DNA of 64,000 bases from JAJFKX01 sp965230265 (GCA_965230265.1 OZ245999.1:1984001-2048000); one strand, 5' to 3'. Counted from the first letter of the stretch, positions 27,156-35,496 are shown. Translations and numbers: made by a program. Notes: generated by a model from the sequence alone, not told the origin.

Positions 27156-27728
27156 ATGCTGACTGTCAGTCTGTTTTTACTGGGTCTGGCTGCACTGACG
27201 GGTGCAGCACTGGTAATGGCGGGTCACCGCTGGAGTGTTCGCAGTAACGATCTGGTTGAGCAAATCAATGCCATCCTGCCACAAACCCAGTGCGCACAAT
27301 GCGATTATCCCGGCTGCCGTCCTTATGCTGAAGCCATTGCCAATGGTGAAGCCGGCATCAACCAATGCCCGCCAGGCGGTGAAGCCGGTATCAAACAATT
27401 GGCATTGCTGCTGGACTGTGAGCCGGTGCCGCTGAACACCGAGCATGGGGAACACAAGCCGCCACTGTTGGCGGTGATTGATGAAGCTCGCTGTATTGGC
27501 TGCAAGTTGTGCATCCAGGCCTGCCCTGTGGATGCCATTGTTGGCGCTGCCAAGCGCATGCACACCGTGATAGCCAGTGAGTGCACCGGCTGCGAGTTAT
27601 GTCTGCCACCCTGCCCAGTAGATTGCATTGACCTGATCCCAGACCCGGCAACAGCCAACGCCAACATACCAGATTACCTGCGATTAACCCGATCTGCGCA
27701 ACAGCTGTTAAAGGAACGCGCAGCATGA
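27156..27728 (+). CDS. rsxB: Electron transport complex subunit RsxB/RnfB (ferredoxin-like)
   Basis: Fe-S subunit that passes electrons in the Rnf/Rsx complex. It has 190 residues: an N-terminal membrane anchor, a 4Fe-4S motif of the RnfB type (QCAQCDYPGC with a later CPPGG), then two ferredoxin motifs CIGCKLCIQACP and CTGCELCLPPCP. The stop overlaps the rsxC ATG. Confidence 0.95.
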   Translation: MLTVSLFLLGLAALTGAALVMAGHRWSVRSNDLVEQINAILPQTQCAQCDYPGCRPYAEAIANGEAGINQCPPGGEAGIKQLALLLDCEPVPLNTEHGEHKPPLLAVIDEARCIGCKLCIQACPVDAIVGAAKRMHTVIASECTGCELCLPPCPVDCIDLIPDPATANANIPDYLRLTRSAQQLLKERAA

Positions 27729-29326
27729 GTACCGCCTTGTTGCCACATGCGCCCGGAGAATACCTGCACAATTTCCCCGGTGGGGTGAAACTGCGCCATT
27801 TTAAACACATGTCGTGTCAGCACCCGATTGCCCGGCCACCGATGCCAGAGCTTTTATCGCTGCCATTAAAGCAACACATTGGTGATATTGCCGAACCACT
27901 GGTTAAAACCGGTCAACGCGTACTAAAAGGTCAAGTGCTGGGGCGACCAACAACATCGTTCGGCGCCTTATTGCATGCCCCAACATCAGGCATCATTGAA
28001 GCAATAGACCAGCAGCCTGTGATTAGCCGTGAGCATCCTGATGGGCCGTGTATTACCCTGGTGCCAGATCGTGATGACGAGTGGCACCCGGATTGCCAGC
28101 GGATGATTCCAGACTGGCGCCAGATGCCAGCCGATGAGCTGATCCGCCGCATCGCCGAAGCAGGTATTGTCGGTTTGGGTGGTGCGGTATTCCCTACGCA
28201 CCGCAAATTGGACAATCATTTTCCGCACCCCATTAAAACCCTGATTTTAAATGGTGCAGAATGTGAGCCCTATATCAGTTGTGACGAAATGCTAATGCGG
28301 CAGCACCCTGAGCAGATTTTATTGGGTAGCCAGATTCTTGCCCGCGCGCTGGGTACGGTAGAACACATCATCATCGCCCTGGAAGATCAAATGGGTGAAG
28401 TGGAAGATGACTTTAAACAGGCTCAAAAACTGATCGATGACCCACGTATCCGTATCTGCCGGGTACGCACTATTTATCCAGAAGGCGGTGAACGGCAATT
28501 AATCAAGGTGTTAACCAATGCCGAAGTCCCCTCTGGCGGTTATCCCCAGCAGCTGGGCATCGTGTGTGTCAATGTTGGCACTGCCTGGTCGGTAAAAAGG
28601 GCCTTGGTAGACCGGATTCCATTGATAGAACGGGTCGTGACTGTCACTGGCGCCATCAATGACCCTCGCAATTGGCTGACCTTGATGGGCACACCGGTTA
28701 ATCACCTGATCGCGGTCAGCGGTGGCTTGAAGCCCAATGTTAGCCGTCTGGTCATGGGTGGACCAATTATGGGTATGGCCATTGGCGATGACGCGATCAG
28801 TGTCACCAAGGGCTTTAACTGCCTACTGGCACTGCAAGGCAAACAACTGCGCCAGCCTGAACAAAGCCTGCCCTGTATTAATTGCAGCGAATGCGTGCGG
28901 GTCTGCCCGGCACGTCTGATGCCACAAATGCTGTATGACAGTGTTCGCACCGGCAACACCTCTCGAAGCTCAGAGCTGGCCTTGCTCGATTGCATCGAAT
29001 GTGGCTGCTGCGACTTGGTCTGTCCCAGCCACATCCCACTGACCGAATACTTCCGCTTAGGCAAATCACAATTGCGCAGTGATATGCGTAAGCAACAGCG
29101 AGCCAATAAGTCCGAACAGCGACATCAGGCGCGTGAACAACGCTTGGCCGCACAGCAGCAAGCCCGCCAGCAACGGCGTGCAGCACGCCAACAGGCTGCC
29201 GATGACCGCCAGCAGGCCAAGCAAAATATTGCAGCGGCATTGGCACGAGTACGCAATAAGCAGACCGTTAAAAAAACCGATCAGACCAATAACGATCAAA
29301 AAAACAAACAGGAGCGGGGCCAATGA
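27725..29326 (+). CDS. rsxC: Electron transport complex subunit RsxC/RnfC
   Basis: Peripheral subunit with NADH/FMN-binding region and two 4Fe-4S clusters. It has 533 residues: an RnfC N-terminal barrel (GGVKLRHFKHMSC), a GLGGAVFPTHRKL nucleotide loop, NGAECEPYISCDEMLM, and cluster motifs CINCSECVRVCP and CIECGCCDLVCP. The last roughly 90 residues are a Gln/Ala/Arg/Lys-rich, helical low-complexity tail of the kind that varies in length between RsxC proteins. It overlaps rsxB and rsxD by 4 bases each. Confidence 0.95.
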   Translation: MSTALLPHAPGEYLHNFPGGVKLRHFKHMSCQHPIARPPMPELLSLPLKQHIGDIAEPLVKTGQRVLKGQVLGRPTTSFGALLHAPTSGIIEAIDQQPVISREHPDGPCITLVPDRDDEWHPDCQRMIPDWRQMPADELIRRIAEAGIVGLGGAVFPTHRKLDNHFPHPIKTLILNGAECEPYISCDEMLMRQHPEQILLGSQILARALGTVEHIIIALEDQMGEVEDDFKQAQKLIDDPRIRICRVRTIYPEGGERQLIKVLTNAEVPSGGYPQQLGIVCVNVGTAWSVKRALVDRIPLIERVVTVTGAINDPRNWLTLMGTPVNHLIAVSGGLKPNVSRLVMGGPIMGMAIGDDAISVTKGFNCLLALQGKQLRQPEQSLPCINCSECVRVCPARLMPQMLYDSVRTGNTSRSSELALLDCIECGCCDLVCPSHIPLTEYFRLGKSQLRSDMRKQQRANKSEQRHQAREQRLAAQQQARQQRRAARQQAADDRQQAKQNIAAALARVRNKQTVKKTDQTNNDQKNKQERGQ

Positions 29327-30366
29327 AGTTTAGCTGGTCAGGTGCGCCACATGTCCCGGCACAAACCAGTGTGGCTGGCGTGATGCTGCAGGTATTGATT
29401 GCGTTGGTACCAGGCACTATTGCCATGACCTGGTATTTTGGTATCGGTGTGCTGGTACAGATTGCGTTGGCGCTGTGTTTTGCCTATTTGTTTGAATATC
29501 TGATGCTGCGCTGGCGGGGTCAGCCGATACCGGTATTCATGCGCGATTACTCTGCTGCAGTCACCGCTGTGTTGTTTGCATTGTGTATACCGCCACTGGC
29601 GCCCTGGTGGGCCACACTGGTTGGTATGCTGTTTGCCATTGTGGTGGCCAAGCATTTGTTTGGTGGTCTGGGTCATAATCGTTTTAACCCGGCAATGGTG
29701 GGCTTAGCGGTGTTATTGATCAGTTTTCCGCTAATCTTTACCCACTGGTCACCCCCCCGTGAACTGGCTGAGATGTCTCTAACACTGGGGCAAACCTTAT
29801 CAATCATTTTTAATACCAGCCCGGTAGCCGTGGATGGGATATCAGGTTGGGACAGCCTGACCATGGCAACACCACTGGACACACTGCGCACCGGTTACGC
29901 ACGGGGGCTATTGGTCACCGAAGTCAGAACTGCGGCTATTTTTGGCACCTTTGGTGGACTGGGCTGGGAATGGGTGGCCAACTGGTATTTTATTGGCGGC
30001 TTATGGCTGATGTATCGACGCGTGATTCACTGGCGGGTCCCTTTGGCCTTGCTGGGCACCGTGTTTATTCTGACCACACCGTTATACCTGTTTGACCCAG
30101 ATGCCAACCCATTACCATTGCAGCATATTTTCAGTGGTGCAACGGTTATTGCTGCGTTTTTTATCGCTACCGACCCGGTCTCCGGGTGCTCCACGCCGCG
30201 TGGTCAGTTACTTTTTGGTTGTGGTGTCGCGATTTTACTGCTGGTGATCCGACGCTGGGGTGCCTATCCGGATGGCGTCGCATTTGCCATCTTGACCATG
30301 AACATGTTTGCCCCGCTGATTGATCGTTATACCCGCCCACGCGTGTTTGGACATTCAAAGCGATGA
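29323..30366 (+). CDS. rsxD: Electron transport complex subunit RsxD/RnfD
   Basis: Membrane flavoprotein subunit with about nine to ten helices, 347 residues. The covalent-FMN attachment region reads DSLTMATPL, with the expected acceptor threonine at residue 183. HLFGGLGHNRFNPAMVG and the late FFIATDPVSGCSTPRGQLLFG are family signatures. It is coupled on both sides by 4-base overlaps. Confidence 0.94.
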   Translation: MKFSWSGAPHVPAQTSVAGVMLQVLIALVPGTIAMTWYFGIGVLVQIALALCFAYLFEYLMLRWRGQPIPVFMRDYSAAVTAVLFALCIPPLAPWWATLVGMLFAIVVAKHLFGGLGHNRFNPAMVGLAVLLISFPLIFTHWSPPRELAEMSLTLGQTLSIIFNTSPVAVDGISGWDSLTMATPLDTLRTGYARGLLVTEVRTAAIFGTFGGLGWEWVANWYFIGGLWLMYRRVIHWRVPLALLGTVFILTTPLYLFDPDANPLPLQHIFSGATVIAAFFIATDPVSGCSTPRGQLLFGCGVAILLLVIRRWGAYPDGVAFAILTMNMFAPLIDRYTRPRVFGHSKR

Positions 30367-31034
30367 CTGACATTTCTGATCATCAAAATCAGCAAACACC
30401 GGCTTCGGGTTTCAACTGGCGAGCGGTGCTATCGCTGGCGTTAATCGCAGGAGCAATGGGGCTGGCGATTGCTGCCATTGTTAAGCAAACCGAGGCTCAA
30501 ATTGTTGATCAGCGCCTACAGGCACGTATGCAACGACTGTCTCAACTGCTGCCAGCAGACAGTTACAACAACGCGTTACACCAAGATTACCGCGTGATTA
30601 ACGCACCAGGGCAATTTCAAACCGACCTGCCTGTCATCGCACACTTTGCCAGGATGAACGGCCAAGTCGTCAGTGTGATCTTTGTGCTGACCACCCCAGA
30701 AGGCTATAACGGCAATATCGATCTGCTGGTCGCAATGCATGCCAACGGCCACCTGCAAGCTGTGCGAGTGGTTCGACACCAGGAAACACCAGGCTTGGGT
30801 GATCAGATAGAGTTACGTAAGTCCGACTGGGTATTACAATTTTCCAACCTGCCAACAATCGAACTCACCAATGAACACTGGCAATTGCGCAAGCATGGCG
30901 GTCGTTTTGACCAACTGACGGGTGCCACCATTACCGCAACCGCCGTATTAAGGGCCGTGGAGCGTGTTGTCAATTATTTCCACGATCATCGGGATCGTTT
31001 ATTAACACCATCAGCCATGCCACCGGATTCATGA
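30363..31034 (+). CDS. rsxG: Electron transport complex subunit RsxG/RnfG
   Basis: Single-pass subunit with a periplasmic FMN-binding domain, 223 residues. The S/T-G-A-T flavinylation motif is LTGATITATAV, with the acceptor threonine at residue 189. The anchor is AVLSLALIAGAMGLAIAAIV. HQETPGLGDQIE is a conserved loop. Overlaps rsxD and rsxE. Confidence 0.94.
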   Translation: MTDISDHQNQQTPASGFNWRAVLSLALIAGAMGLAIAAIVKQTEAQIVDQRLQARMQRLSQLLPADSYNNALHQDYRVINAPGQFQTDLPVIAHFARMNGQVVSVIFVLTTPEGYNGNIDLLVAMHANGHLQAVRVVRHQETPGLGDQIELRKSDWVLQFSNLPTIELTNEHWQLRKHGGRFDQLTGATITATAVLRAVERVVNYFHDHRDRLLTPSAMPPDS

Positions 31035-31729
31035 ACAATACCAACAGCAACAATGAATATAGCAGCATCTGGCAACAGGGGGTGCTCAACAATAACCCTG
31101 GTTTGATTCAGCTGCTGGGCTTATGCCCATTACTGGCCATCAGCAATACCCTGGTTAATGCCATCGGCCTGGGCATTGCGACCTTGTTAACGGTGGTGTT
31201 GACGAATACCGTGGTTTCTTTATTAAGACCCGTGCTGTACTACGAAATCCGGATTCCGGTTTTTGTTCTGATTATCGCGGGTCTGGTCACCATTATTGAG
31301 CGCCTGATGGAAGCCTGGCTATTTGATTTGTACCAGACGTTAGGCATCTTTGTGCCATTGATTGTGACCAACTGTTTGATCCTGGCGCGCGCAGAAGCTT
31401 TTGCTTCACGTCAGCGCTTAACAGCAGCATTTGTGGATGGGCTGGCGATGGGCAGCGGCTTTTTGCTGGCGCTGGTGCTGCTGGGCGCCCTACGGGAATT
31501 ATTGGGCCATGGCAGTCTGCTACAGGATAGTCAATTGCTGTTTGGCAGCAATACTCCCAACCTGACCTTGCAGCTAGCACCCGAGCATTACCAGTTTTTA
31601 CTGTTTAGCCTGCCGCCCGGGGCCTTTTTGCTGCTGGGCTTGCTGGTAGCGGCTTTTCGCTGGCGATTATCCAAAAAAGCAAGCCATGCCTCGATATCCA
31701 TGAGCAATAAATCCGTTACCGACACTTGA
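31031..31729 (+). CDS. rsxE: Electron transport complex subunit RsxE/RnfE
   Basis: Six-helix subunit homologous to RsxA, 232 residues. NPGLIQLLGLCPLLAISNT and LGIFVPLIVTNCLILARAEAFAS carry the paired membrane cysteines. LGALRELLGHGSLLQ is a family motif. It closes the rsx block; nth begins 6 bases after its stop. Confidence 0.94.
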   Translation: MNNTNSNNEYSSIWQQGVLNNNPGLIQLLGLCPLLAISNTLVNAIGLGIATLLTVVLTNTVVSLLRPVLYYEIRIPVFVLIIAGLVTIIERLMEAWLFDLYQTLGIFVPLIVTNCLILARAEAFASRQRLTAAFVDGLAMGSGFLLALVLLGALRELLGHGSLLQDSQLLFGSNTPNLTLQLAPEHYQFLLFSLPPGAFLLLGLLVAAFRWRLSKKASHASISMSNKSVTDT

Positions 31730-31735
31730 GAAGAC

Positions 31736-32374
31736 ATGAACCAAAAACAACGCGATAGCATGTTTGCCCGCTGGCAAGAGCAAAACCCCAAACCCGAAAC
31801 CGAACTGAATTATCGCAACCCGTTTGAGCTGTTAACTGCGGTCATGCTGTCCGCTCAGGCCACTGATATTGCTGTTAACAAAGTGACTGGCCGGTTGTTT
31901 GCCAAAGCTCGGACACCAAAAAGTATTCTGGCGCTGGGTGAAGCAGGCTTAAAGCCATACCTGCGCACATTGGGTTTATTCAATAGCAAAACCAAACACC
32001 TGCTGGCGACCTGCAAAATTTTGCTAACGCAATACGATGGTCAAGTTCCAAAAGAGCGAAAAGCGCTGGAAGCTTTACCCGGTGTCGGGCGTAAAACGGC
32101 CAATGTTGTACTCAACTGTGCTTTTGGTGAACCAACCATTGCGGTGGACACGCACATTTTTCGGGTAGGCAATCGCACCGGACTGGCACCTGGGAAAACA
32201 CCACTGATGGTAGAAAAAGCCCTATTGAAAAATGTTTCAAAACGTTACCAATTGCACGCCCATCATTGGTTGATTCTGCATGGCCGATATTGTTGCAAAG
32301 CGAGAAAACCGCTGTGTTATCAGTGTATTGTCAGCGATATTTGCGAATTCAACAATAAAACACCAAAACCTTAA
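31736..32374 (+). CDS. nth: Endonuclease III
   Basis: DNA glycosylase/AP lyase that removes oxidised pyrimidines. It has 212 residues. The helix-hairpin-helix LPGVGRKTANVVLNCAFGEPTIAVDTHIFRV contains the catalytic lysine and aspartate; the 4Fe-4S cluster ligands follow C-x6-C-x2-C-x5-C at CKARKPLC, YQC, IVSDIC. Nth last in the rnf/rsx operon is the standard arrangement. Confidence 0.95.
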   Translation: MNQKQRDSMFARWQEQNPKPETELNYRNPFELLTAVMLSAQATDIAVNKVTGRLFAKARTPKSILALGEAGLKPYLRTLGLFNSKTKHLLATCKILLTQYDGQVPKERKALEALPGVGRKTANVVLNCAFGEPTIAVDTHIFRVGNRTGLAPGKTPLMVEKALLKNVSKRYQLHAHHWLILHGRYCCKARKPLCYQCIVSDICEFNNKTPKP

Positions 32375-32395
32375 CAGGCTGGTTTAAACGCATTC

Positions 32396-32433
32396 TTGCA
32401 ACCATTCACCCTGTGTTAACCGAATGATTGCAA
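32396..32433. repeat. Inverted repeat after nth
   Basis: TTGCAACCATTC at 32396-32407 and GAATGATTGCAA at 32422-32433 pair with one mismatch around a 14-base loop. It lies just after the nth stop. There is no T tract, so it is not a standard intrinsic terminator, but it could slow or protect the transcript end or be a regulator site ahead of hvfA. Confidence 0.35.
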
Positions 32434-32487
32434 TATATCCGCCGCATTAGAGGTCTAGTGTGTCGTATATGTGATTAACGCTTAACA

Positions 32488-32517
32488 TTGGCAAATCGTT
32501 ATCTGCTATCGTAAAGT
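32488..32517 (+). promoter_or_regulatory. Candidate sigma-70 promoter of the hvf operon
   Basis: TTGGCA at 32488-32493 and TAAAGT at 32512-32517 are 18 bases apart. Transcription would start near 32525 and give a leader of about 88 bases that contains the palindrome at 32535. A metal-responsive or ECF promoter cannot be excluded by eye. Confidence 0.35.
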
Positions 32518-32534
32518 GGCTGATCATTATTAGA

Positions 32535-32558
32535 ATTTTCGACAATCTGTCGGAAAAT
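32535..32558 (+). promoter_or_regulatory. Palindrome in the hvfA leader
   Basis: Arms ATTTTCGACA (32535-32544) and TGTCGGAAAAT (32548-32558) pair around ATC, with one unpaired G. It lies about 55 bases before the hvfA start, downstream of the candidate promoter. It could be a repressor operator or an mRNA stem. It is not matched elsewhere in the window. Confidence 0.4.
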
Positions 32559-32612
32559 ATAGGTCTCAGGGATATAACCTGGAACTTTATATATAACTGG
32601 AGGAAATTATTC

Positions 32613-33023
32613 ATGAATACTCGTAAGTTAATTGTTGCCCCTATCGCTGCTGCTGTTGGCACAGCTTTCATTGGTTCTGCTGCTATTGCCGCTGACCAGG
32701 ATGCTACGCTGTTTGGCGCTATCGATCTGGACCAAGGCTACATGCTGGCTGGTGGCGACAAGGACAAAGAAGGTTCTTGTGGCGAAGGCTCTTGTGGTGA
32801 AGGTTCTTGTGGCGAAGGCGACAAAGAAGGTTCTTGTGGCGAAGGCTCTTGTGGCGAAGGCGACAAAGAAGGCTCTTGCGGCGAAGGCTCTTGTGGCGAA
32901 GGCGACAAAGAAGGCTCTTGTGGCGAAGGCTCTTGTGGCGAAGGCTCTTGTGGCGAAGGCTCTTGTGGCGAAGGTGACGAAGAAGGCTCTTGTGGTGAAG
33001 GTTCTTGCGGCGGCGCTGTATAA
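32613..33023 (+). CDS. hvfA: HvfA-like cysteine-repeat RiPP precursor (putative copper-binding peptide)
   Basis: A 136-residue secreted peptide. Residues 1-27 are a Sec signal (RKLIVAPIAAAVGTAFIGSAAIA). After a short linker, residues 53-134 are an array of 13 E-G-S-C-G motifs, grouped 3-2-2-4-2 and separated by acidic D-K/E-E spacers; every cysteine of the protein lies in a motif. Precursors of this type (HvfA, with EGKCG) are modified on cysteine by an MNIO enzyme to bind copper. The adjacent DUF692, DUF2063 and DoxX genes support this. GGAGG precedes the ATG by 9 bases. The chemistry of the EGSCG form is inferred, not seen. Confidence 0.88.
   Translation: MNTRKLIVAPIAAAVGTAFIGSAAIAADQDATLFGAIDLDQGYMLAGGDKDKEGSCGEGSCGEGSCGEGDKEGSCGEGSCGEGDKEGSCGEGSCGEGDKEGSCGEGSCGEGSCGEGSCGEGDEEGSCGEGSCGGAV
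32769..33010 (+). repeat. 15-base tandem repeat encoding E-G-S-C-G
   Basis: The unit GAAGGCTCTTGTGGC recurs 13 times with a few third-position changes (GGT/GGC, TGT/TGC). Adjacent full units share four or more identical copies in a row near 32910-32970, as expected from recent slippage or unequal exchange. Because the unit is a multiple of three, a second frame stays open by chance. Confidence 0.9.
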
Positions 33024-33054
33024 CTGAAACCTAAAAGCTAAGTCATGACTAGCT

Positions 33055-33963
33055 ATGAGTTCTGATCACAACGCCTGTCACTTCCCAGTGACAGGTGCAG
33101 GACTTGGTTTACGACGGGCTCTTTTGAGCCCGTTTGCCAATCCGGACAATTTTGAGGCGATGTCCCCTATCTCCTTTATGGAAGTTGCACCGGAAAACTG
33201 GATTAACGTGGGCGGCCGCCTGGGCCGAATCTTCCGTGAATATACCGAACGGTATCCTTTTGTCACCCACGGTCTGTCATTGTCTATCGGCGGGCCAGAG
33301 CCTCTCGATGAGACTTTCATTCGCAAGATCGGGCAATTTATCGATCAGCATGGTATTCGCTATTACAGTGACCACCTCACTTATTGTAGCGATGATGGCC
33401 ATTTATACGATTTACTGCCCATTCCGTTCACTGAACCGGCGATTGACTATGTCGTCGAAAGGATTTTGCGCGTACAAGATATACTTGGCCGACAGATTGC
33501 GATTGAAAATGGCTCCTATTACGCCAATCCAGGTCAGGAAATCAGCGAAATTGATTTTGTAACCGGCGTACTGGAAAAAGCCGACTGTAAACTGCTGATC
33601 GATATCAACAATATTTACGTCAATAGCGTTAACCATCGCTATGACCCCATCGAATTCTTAAAGGCTTTGCCAGGAGAGCGCATTGCCTATGCCCATATTG
33701 CAGGCCACTACAATGAGGCGGAAGATCTGATTGTTGACACGCATGGTGCCAGCGTCATTCCTAATGTCTGGGAACTGCTTGAAGTGGCTTACCAGACTTT
33801 TGGTGTGTTCCCTACCCTGCTCGAGCGTGATTTTAATATTCCACCCATAGACGAATTACTGGAAGAAGTGCAGCATATCGCGGAGCTGCAGGAAAAACAC
33901 AAATCTCAGCCAATAGCCGCTGCAAGCTACACCAATAATACCGACATCCATCAATATGGCTGA
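33055..33963 (+). CDS. hvfB: MNIO-family RiPP maturase (DUF692), HvfB/BufB-like
   Basis: A 302-residue multinuclear non-haem iron oxygenase with TIM-barrel fold. Candidate iron ligands are visible along the barrel: MEVAPENW, THGLSLSIG, YSDHLTYC, IENGSYY, LLIDINNIYVN, YAHIAGH, DTHGA and LLERDFNIP. Such enzymes oxidise cysteine in precursor peptides to heterocycles (oxazolone-thioamide or thiooxazole). It begins 31 bases after hvfA; the gap holds a 10-base palindrome AGTCATGACT (33041-33050). Its stop overlaps the DUF2063 start by 8 bases, so the two partners are co-translated. Confidence 0.93.
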   Translation: MSSDHNACHFPVTGAGLGLRRALLSPFANPDNFEAMSPISFMEVAPENWINVGGRLGRIFREYTERYPFVTHGLSLSIGGPEPLDETFIRKIGQFIDQHGIRYYSDHLTYCSDDGHLYDLLPIPFTEPAIDYVVERILRVQDILGRQIAIENGSYYANPGQEISEIDFVTGVLEKADCKLLIDINNIYVNSVNHRYDPIEFLKALPGERIAYAHIAGHYNEAEDLIVDTHGASVIPNVWELLEVAYQTFGVFPTLLERDFNIPPIDELLEEVQHIAELQEKHKSQPIAAASYTNNTDIHQYG

Positions 33964-34741
33964 ATCGAATAGTAATGGCGGAAAGGATTTTCGCGATATC
34001 CAACGTGAATTTACCGCACATCTACGTAATCCTGCGGTTAATCCACCACCACCGAATATCGAAGACCGGCGTCTGGCCATTTACAGACGTCTGGTGTTTG
34101 GCAATATCAGAAGCCTGCTCACCAGTCGATTCAAAACCATTAAGGCGGTTGTAGGCGAAGACAACTGGAACCATCTGATCCGTGATTTTCTGATTAAACA
34201 CCGTTCCCACACACCGTTGTTTCCGGAAATGGGGCGAGAGTTTGTCCAGTATCTGGAAACCCATCACGATCCAGATAACTCGCAGTACCCGTTTTTACTG
34301 GAACTGGCACACTATCATTGGTCAGAGTCGGTTCTGCGACACGATGAAAACGATATTGCCAGCATACCAGTGGAAAAAACAGCGGACTTGCTGGCCAATG
34401 TTCCCGTATTCTCACCTGTTGCCTGGGTATTGGGCTATCAATGGCCGGTACATCGTATTCGGCCGGAATACATACCCACTGAAAAGCCTCAACAACCTAC
34501 CTGGTTAATGGTTTACCGCAACGCCAAAGAAAGCATCTCTTATATGGAACTGACCGCTGGCACTGCAAGATTGTGTCAAATGCTGCAAGAAAACCAGCAC
34601 AATACAGGTCAAGTAATACTGGAACAGTTTGCTGCTGAAGCTGGCCGCGCCAATGATCAACAAATCATTTCCGCCGGCCATAAGCAACTACAGTTGCTAC
34701 AGCAAAAAGGTATAATCCTGGGAGCACAAGTCACGCAATAA
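33956..34741 (+). CDS. hvfC: DUF2063 RiPP maturation partner, HvfC/BufC-like
   Basis: A 261-residue protein. The N-terminal DUF2063 domain reads DIQREFTAHLRNP, EDRRLAIYRRLVFGNIRSLL and LRDFL-like IRDFLIKHRSHTPLFPEMGREFVQYL, then FLLELAHYHWSE. The C-terminal half is the usual less conserved barrel-like part (LMVYRNAKESISYMEL). In known pairs this partner binds the MNIO enzyme and the precursor. It overlaps hvfB by 8 bases. Confidence 0.9.
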   Translation: MAESNSNGGKDFRDIQREFTAHLRNPAVNPPPPNIEDRRLAIYRRLVFGNIRSLLTSRFKTIKAVVGEDNWNHLIRDFLIKHRSHTPLFPEMGREFVQYLETHHDPDNSQYPFLLELAHYHWSESVLRHDENDIASIPVEKTADLLANVPVFSPVAWVLGYQWPVHRIRPEYIPTEKPQQPTWLMVYRNAKESISYMELTAGTARLCQMLQENQHNTGQVILEQFAAEAGRANDQQIISAGHKQLQLLQQKGIILGAQVTQ

Positions 34742-34784
34742 GCTGGCCTGCCCAGCTCAACTTAATACGCATTGGGAGCTCAAT

Positions 34785-35444
34785 ATGGCTTTAACGGATA
34801 TATATGACGATTTAACAGCGCGCTTAAAAGCAGGCGGTGAATGGATTTGGCCGCTGGGTCTGCGCCTGATACTCGGCCACGAATTTTATAAGGCCGGCAT
34901 GACGAAGCTCAATGGTAATAACTGGTTTGAAAGGCGCATCGAAAACTTTCCACAACCATTTGAATTACTCGGTGCCGACTTCAGTTGGTTTGCTGCCACC
35001 TGGGGTGAATTAATCTTCAGTATTATGCTCATTGTTGGCTTATTTACCCGTTTCGCAGCATTCTCGCTCATCGTTATGACAGCAGTTGCCATTGTTGTCG
35101 TACATTGGCCTAGCGATTTCTCCGGCCTGGGTGAACTATGGAAAGGCTATTCTGTATCACGGGTTGTAGAAGATGGTCACTTCTTCGGCAATTTCCGTAT
35201 TCCTCTGTTATTCCTGTTGATGCTGCTGCCGTTAACCTTTCATGGTGGCGGTAAATTCAGTGTCGATCAGATCATGTTGATTCTGACAGCGCGTGCAGGC
35301 GATGACCGTAAAATCAGCGATGTCAATGCTGCTGGCTTTGTATTCCTGATCTTATCTATCCCATTGATCTTCTTGATGCCGATCACTGGTTTCGTTTGCC
35401 TGGGTCTGGCTGCACTGTGTTTCGCAATCCCGCGTTTTAGCTGA
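34785..35444 (+). CDS. hvfX: DoxX-family membrane protein, HvfX-like
   Basis: A 219-residue inner-membrane protein with a DoxX core of four helices (LRLILGHEFYKAGMTKL, then WGELIFSIMLIVGLFTRFAAF and a later VFLILSIPLIFLMPITGFVCLGL pair). DoxX-like proteins commonly close HvfABC/bufferin operons and are thought to assist maturation or electron supply. It is 43 bases after hvfC and is followed by a strong terminator, so it is the last gene of the operon. Confidence 0.85.
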   Translation: MALTDIYDDLTARLKAGGEWIWPLGLRLILGHEFYKAGMTKLNGNNWFERRIENFPQPFELLGADFSWFAATWGELIFSIMLIVGLFTRFAAFSLIVMTAVAIVVVHWPSDFSGLGELWKGYSVSRVVEDGHFFGNFRIPLLFLLMLLPLTFHGGGKFSVDQIMLILTARAGDDRKISDVNAAGFVFLILSIPLIFLMPITGFVCLGLAALCFAIPRFS

Positions 35445-35468
35445 TCAAACCTTTCAAATAAGTTTTAC

Positions 35469-35496
35469 AAAAACGCCGCACTGCGGCGTTTTTTTT
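35469..35496 (+). terminator. Rho-independent terminator of the hvf operon
   Basis: Stem ACGCCGC/GCGGCGT with loop ACT, preceded by an A run and followed by eight T residues, 25 bases after the hvfX stop. Confidence 0.9.

Noticed and set aside
32769..33010. Possible CRISPR array
   Set aside because: The units are contiguous 15-base coding repeats without unique spacers and with no cas genes.
32632..33027. Second open frame across the hvfA repeat (131 codons, Leu/Ala/Lys/Val-rich)
   Set aside because: It is the +1 shadow of a 15-base repeat without stops. It lacks a ribosome-binding site, and the hvfA frame has a signal peptide and fits the operon.
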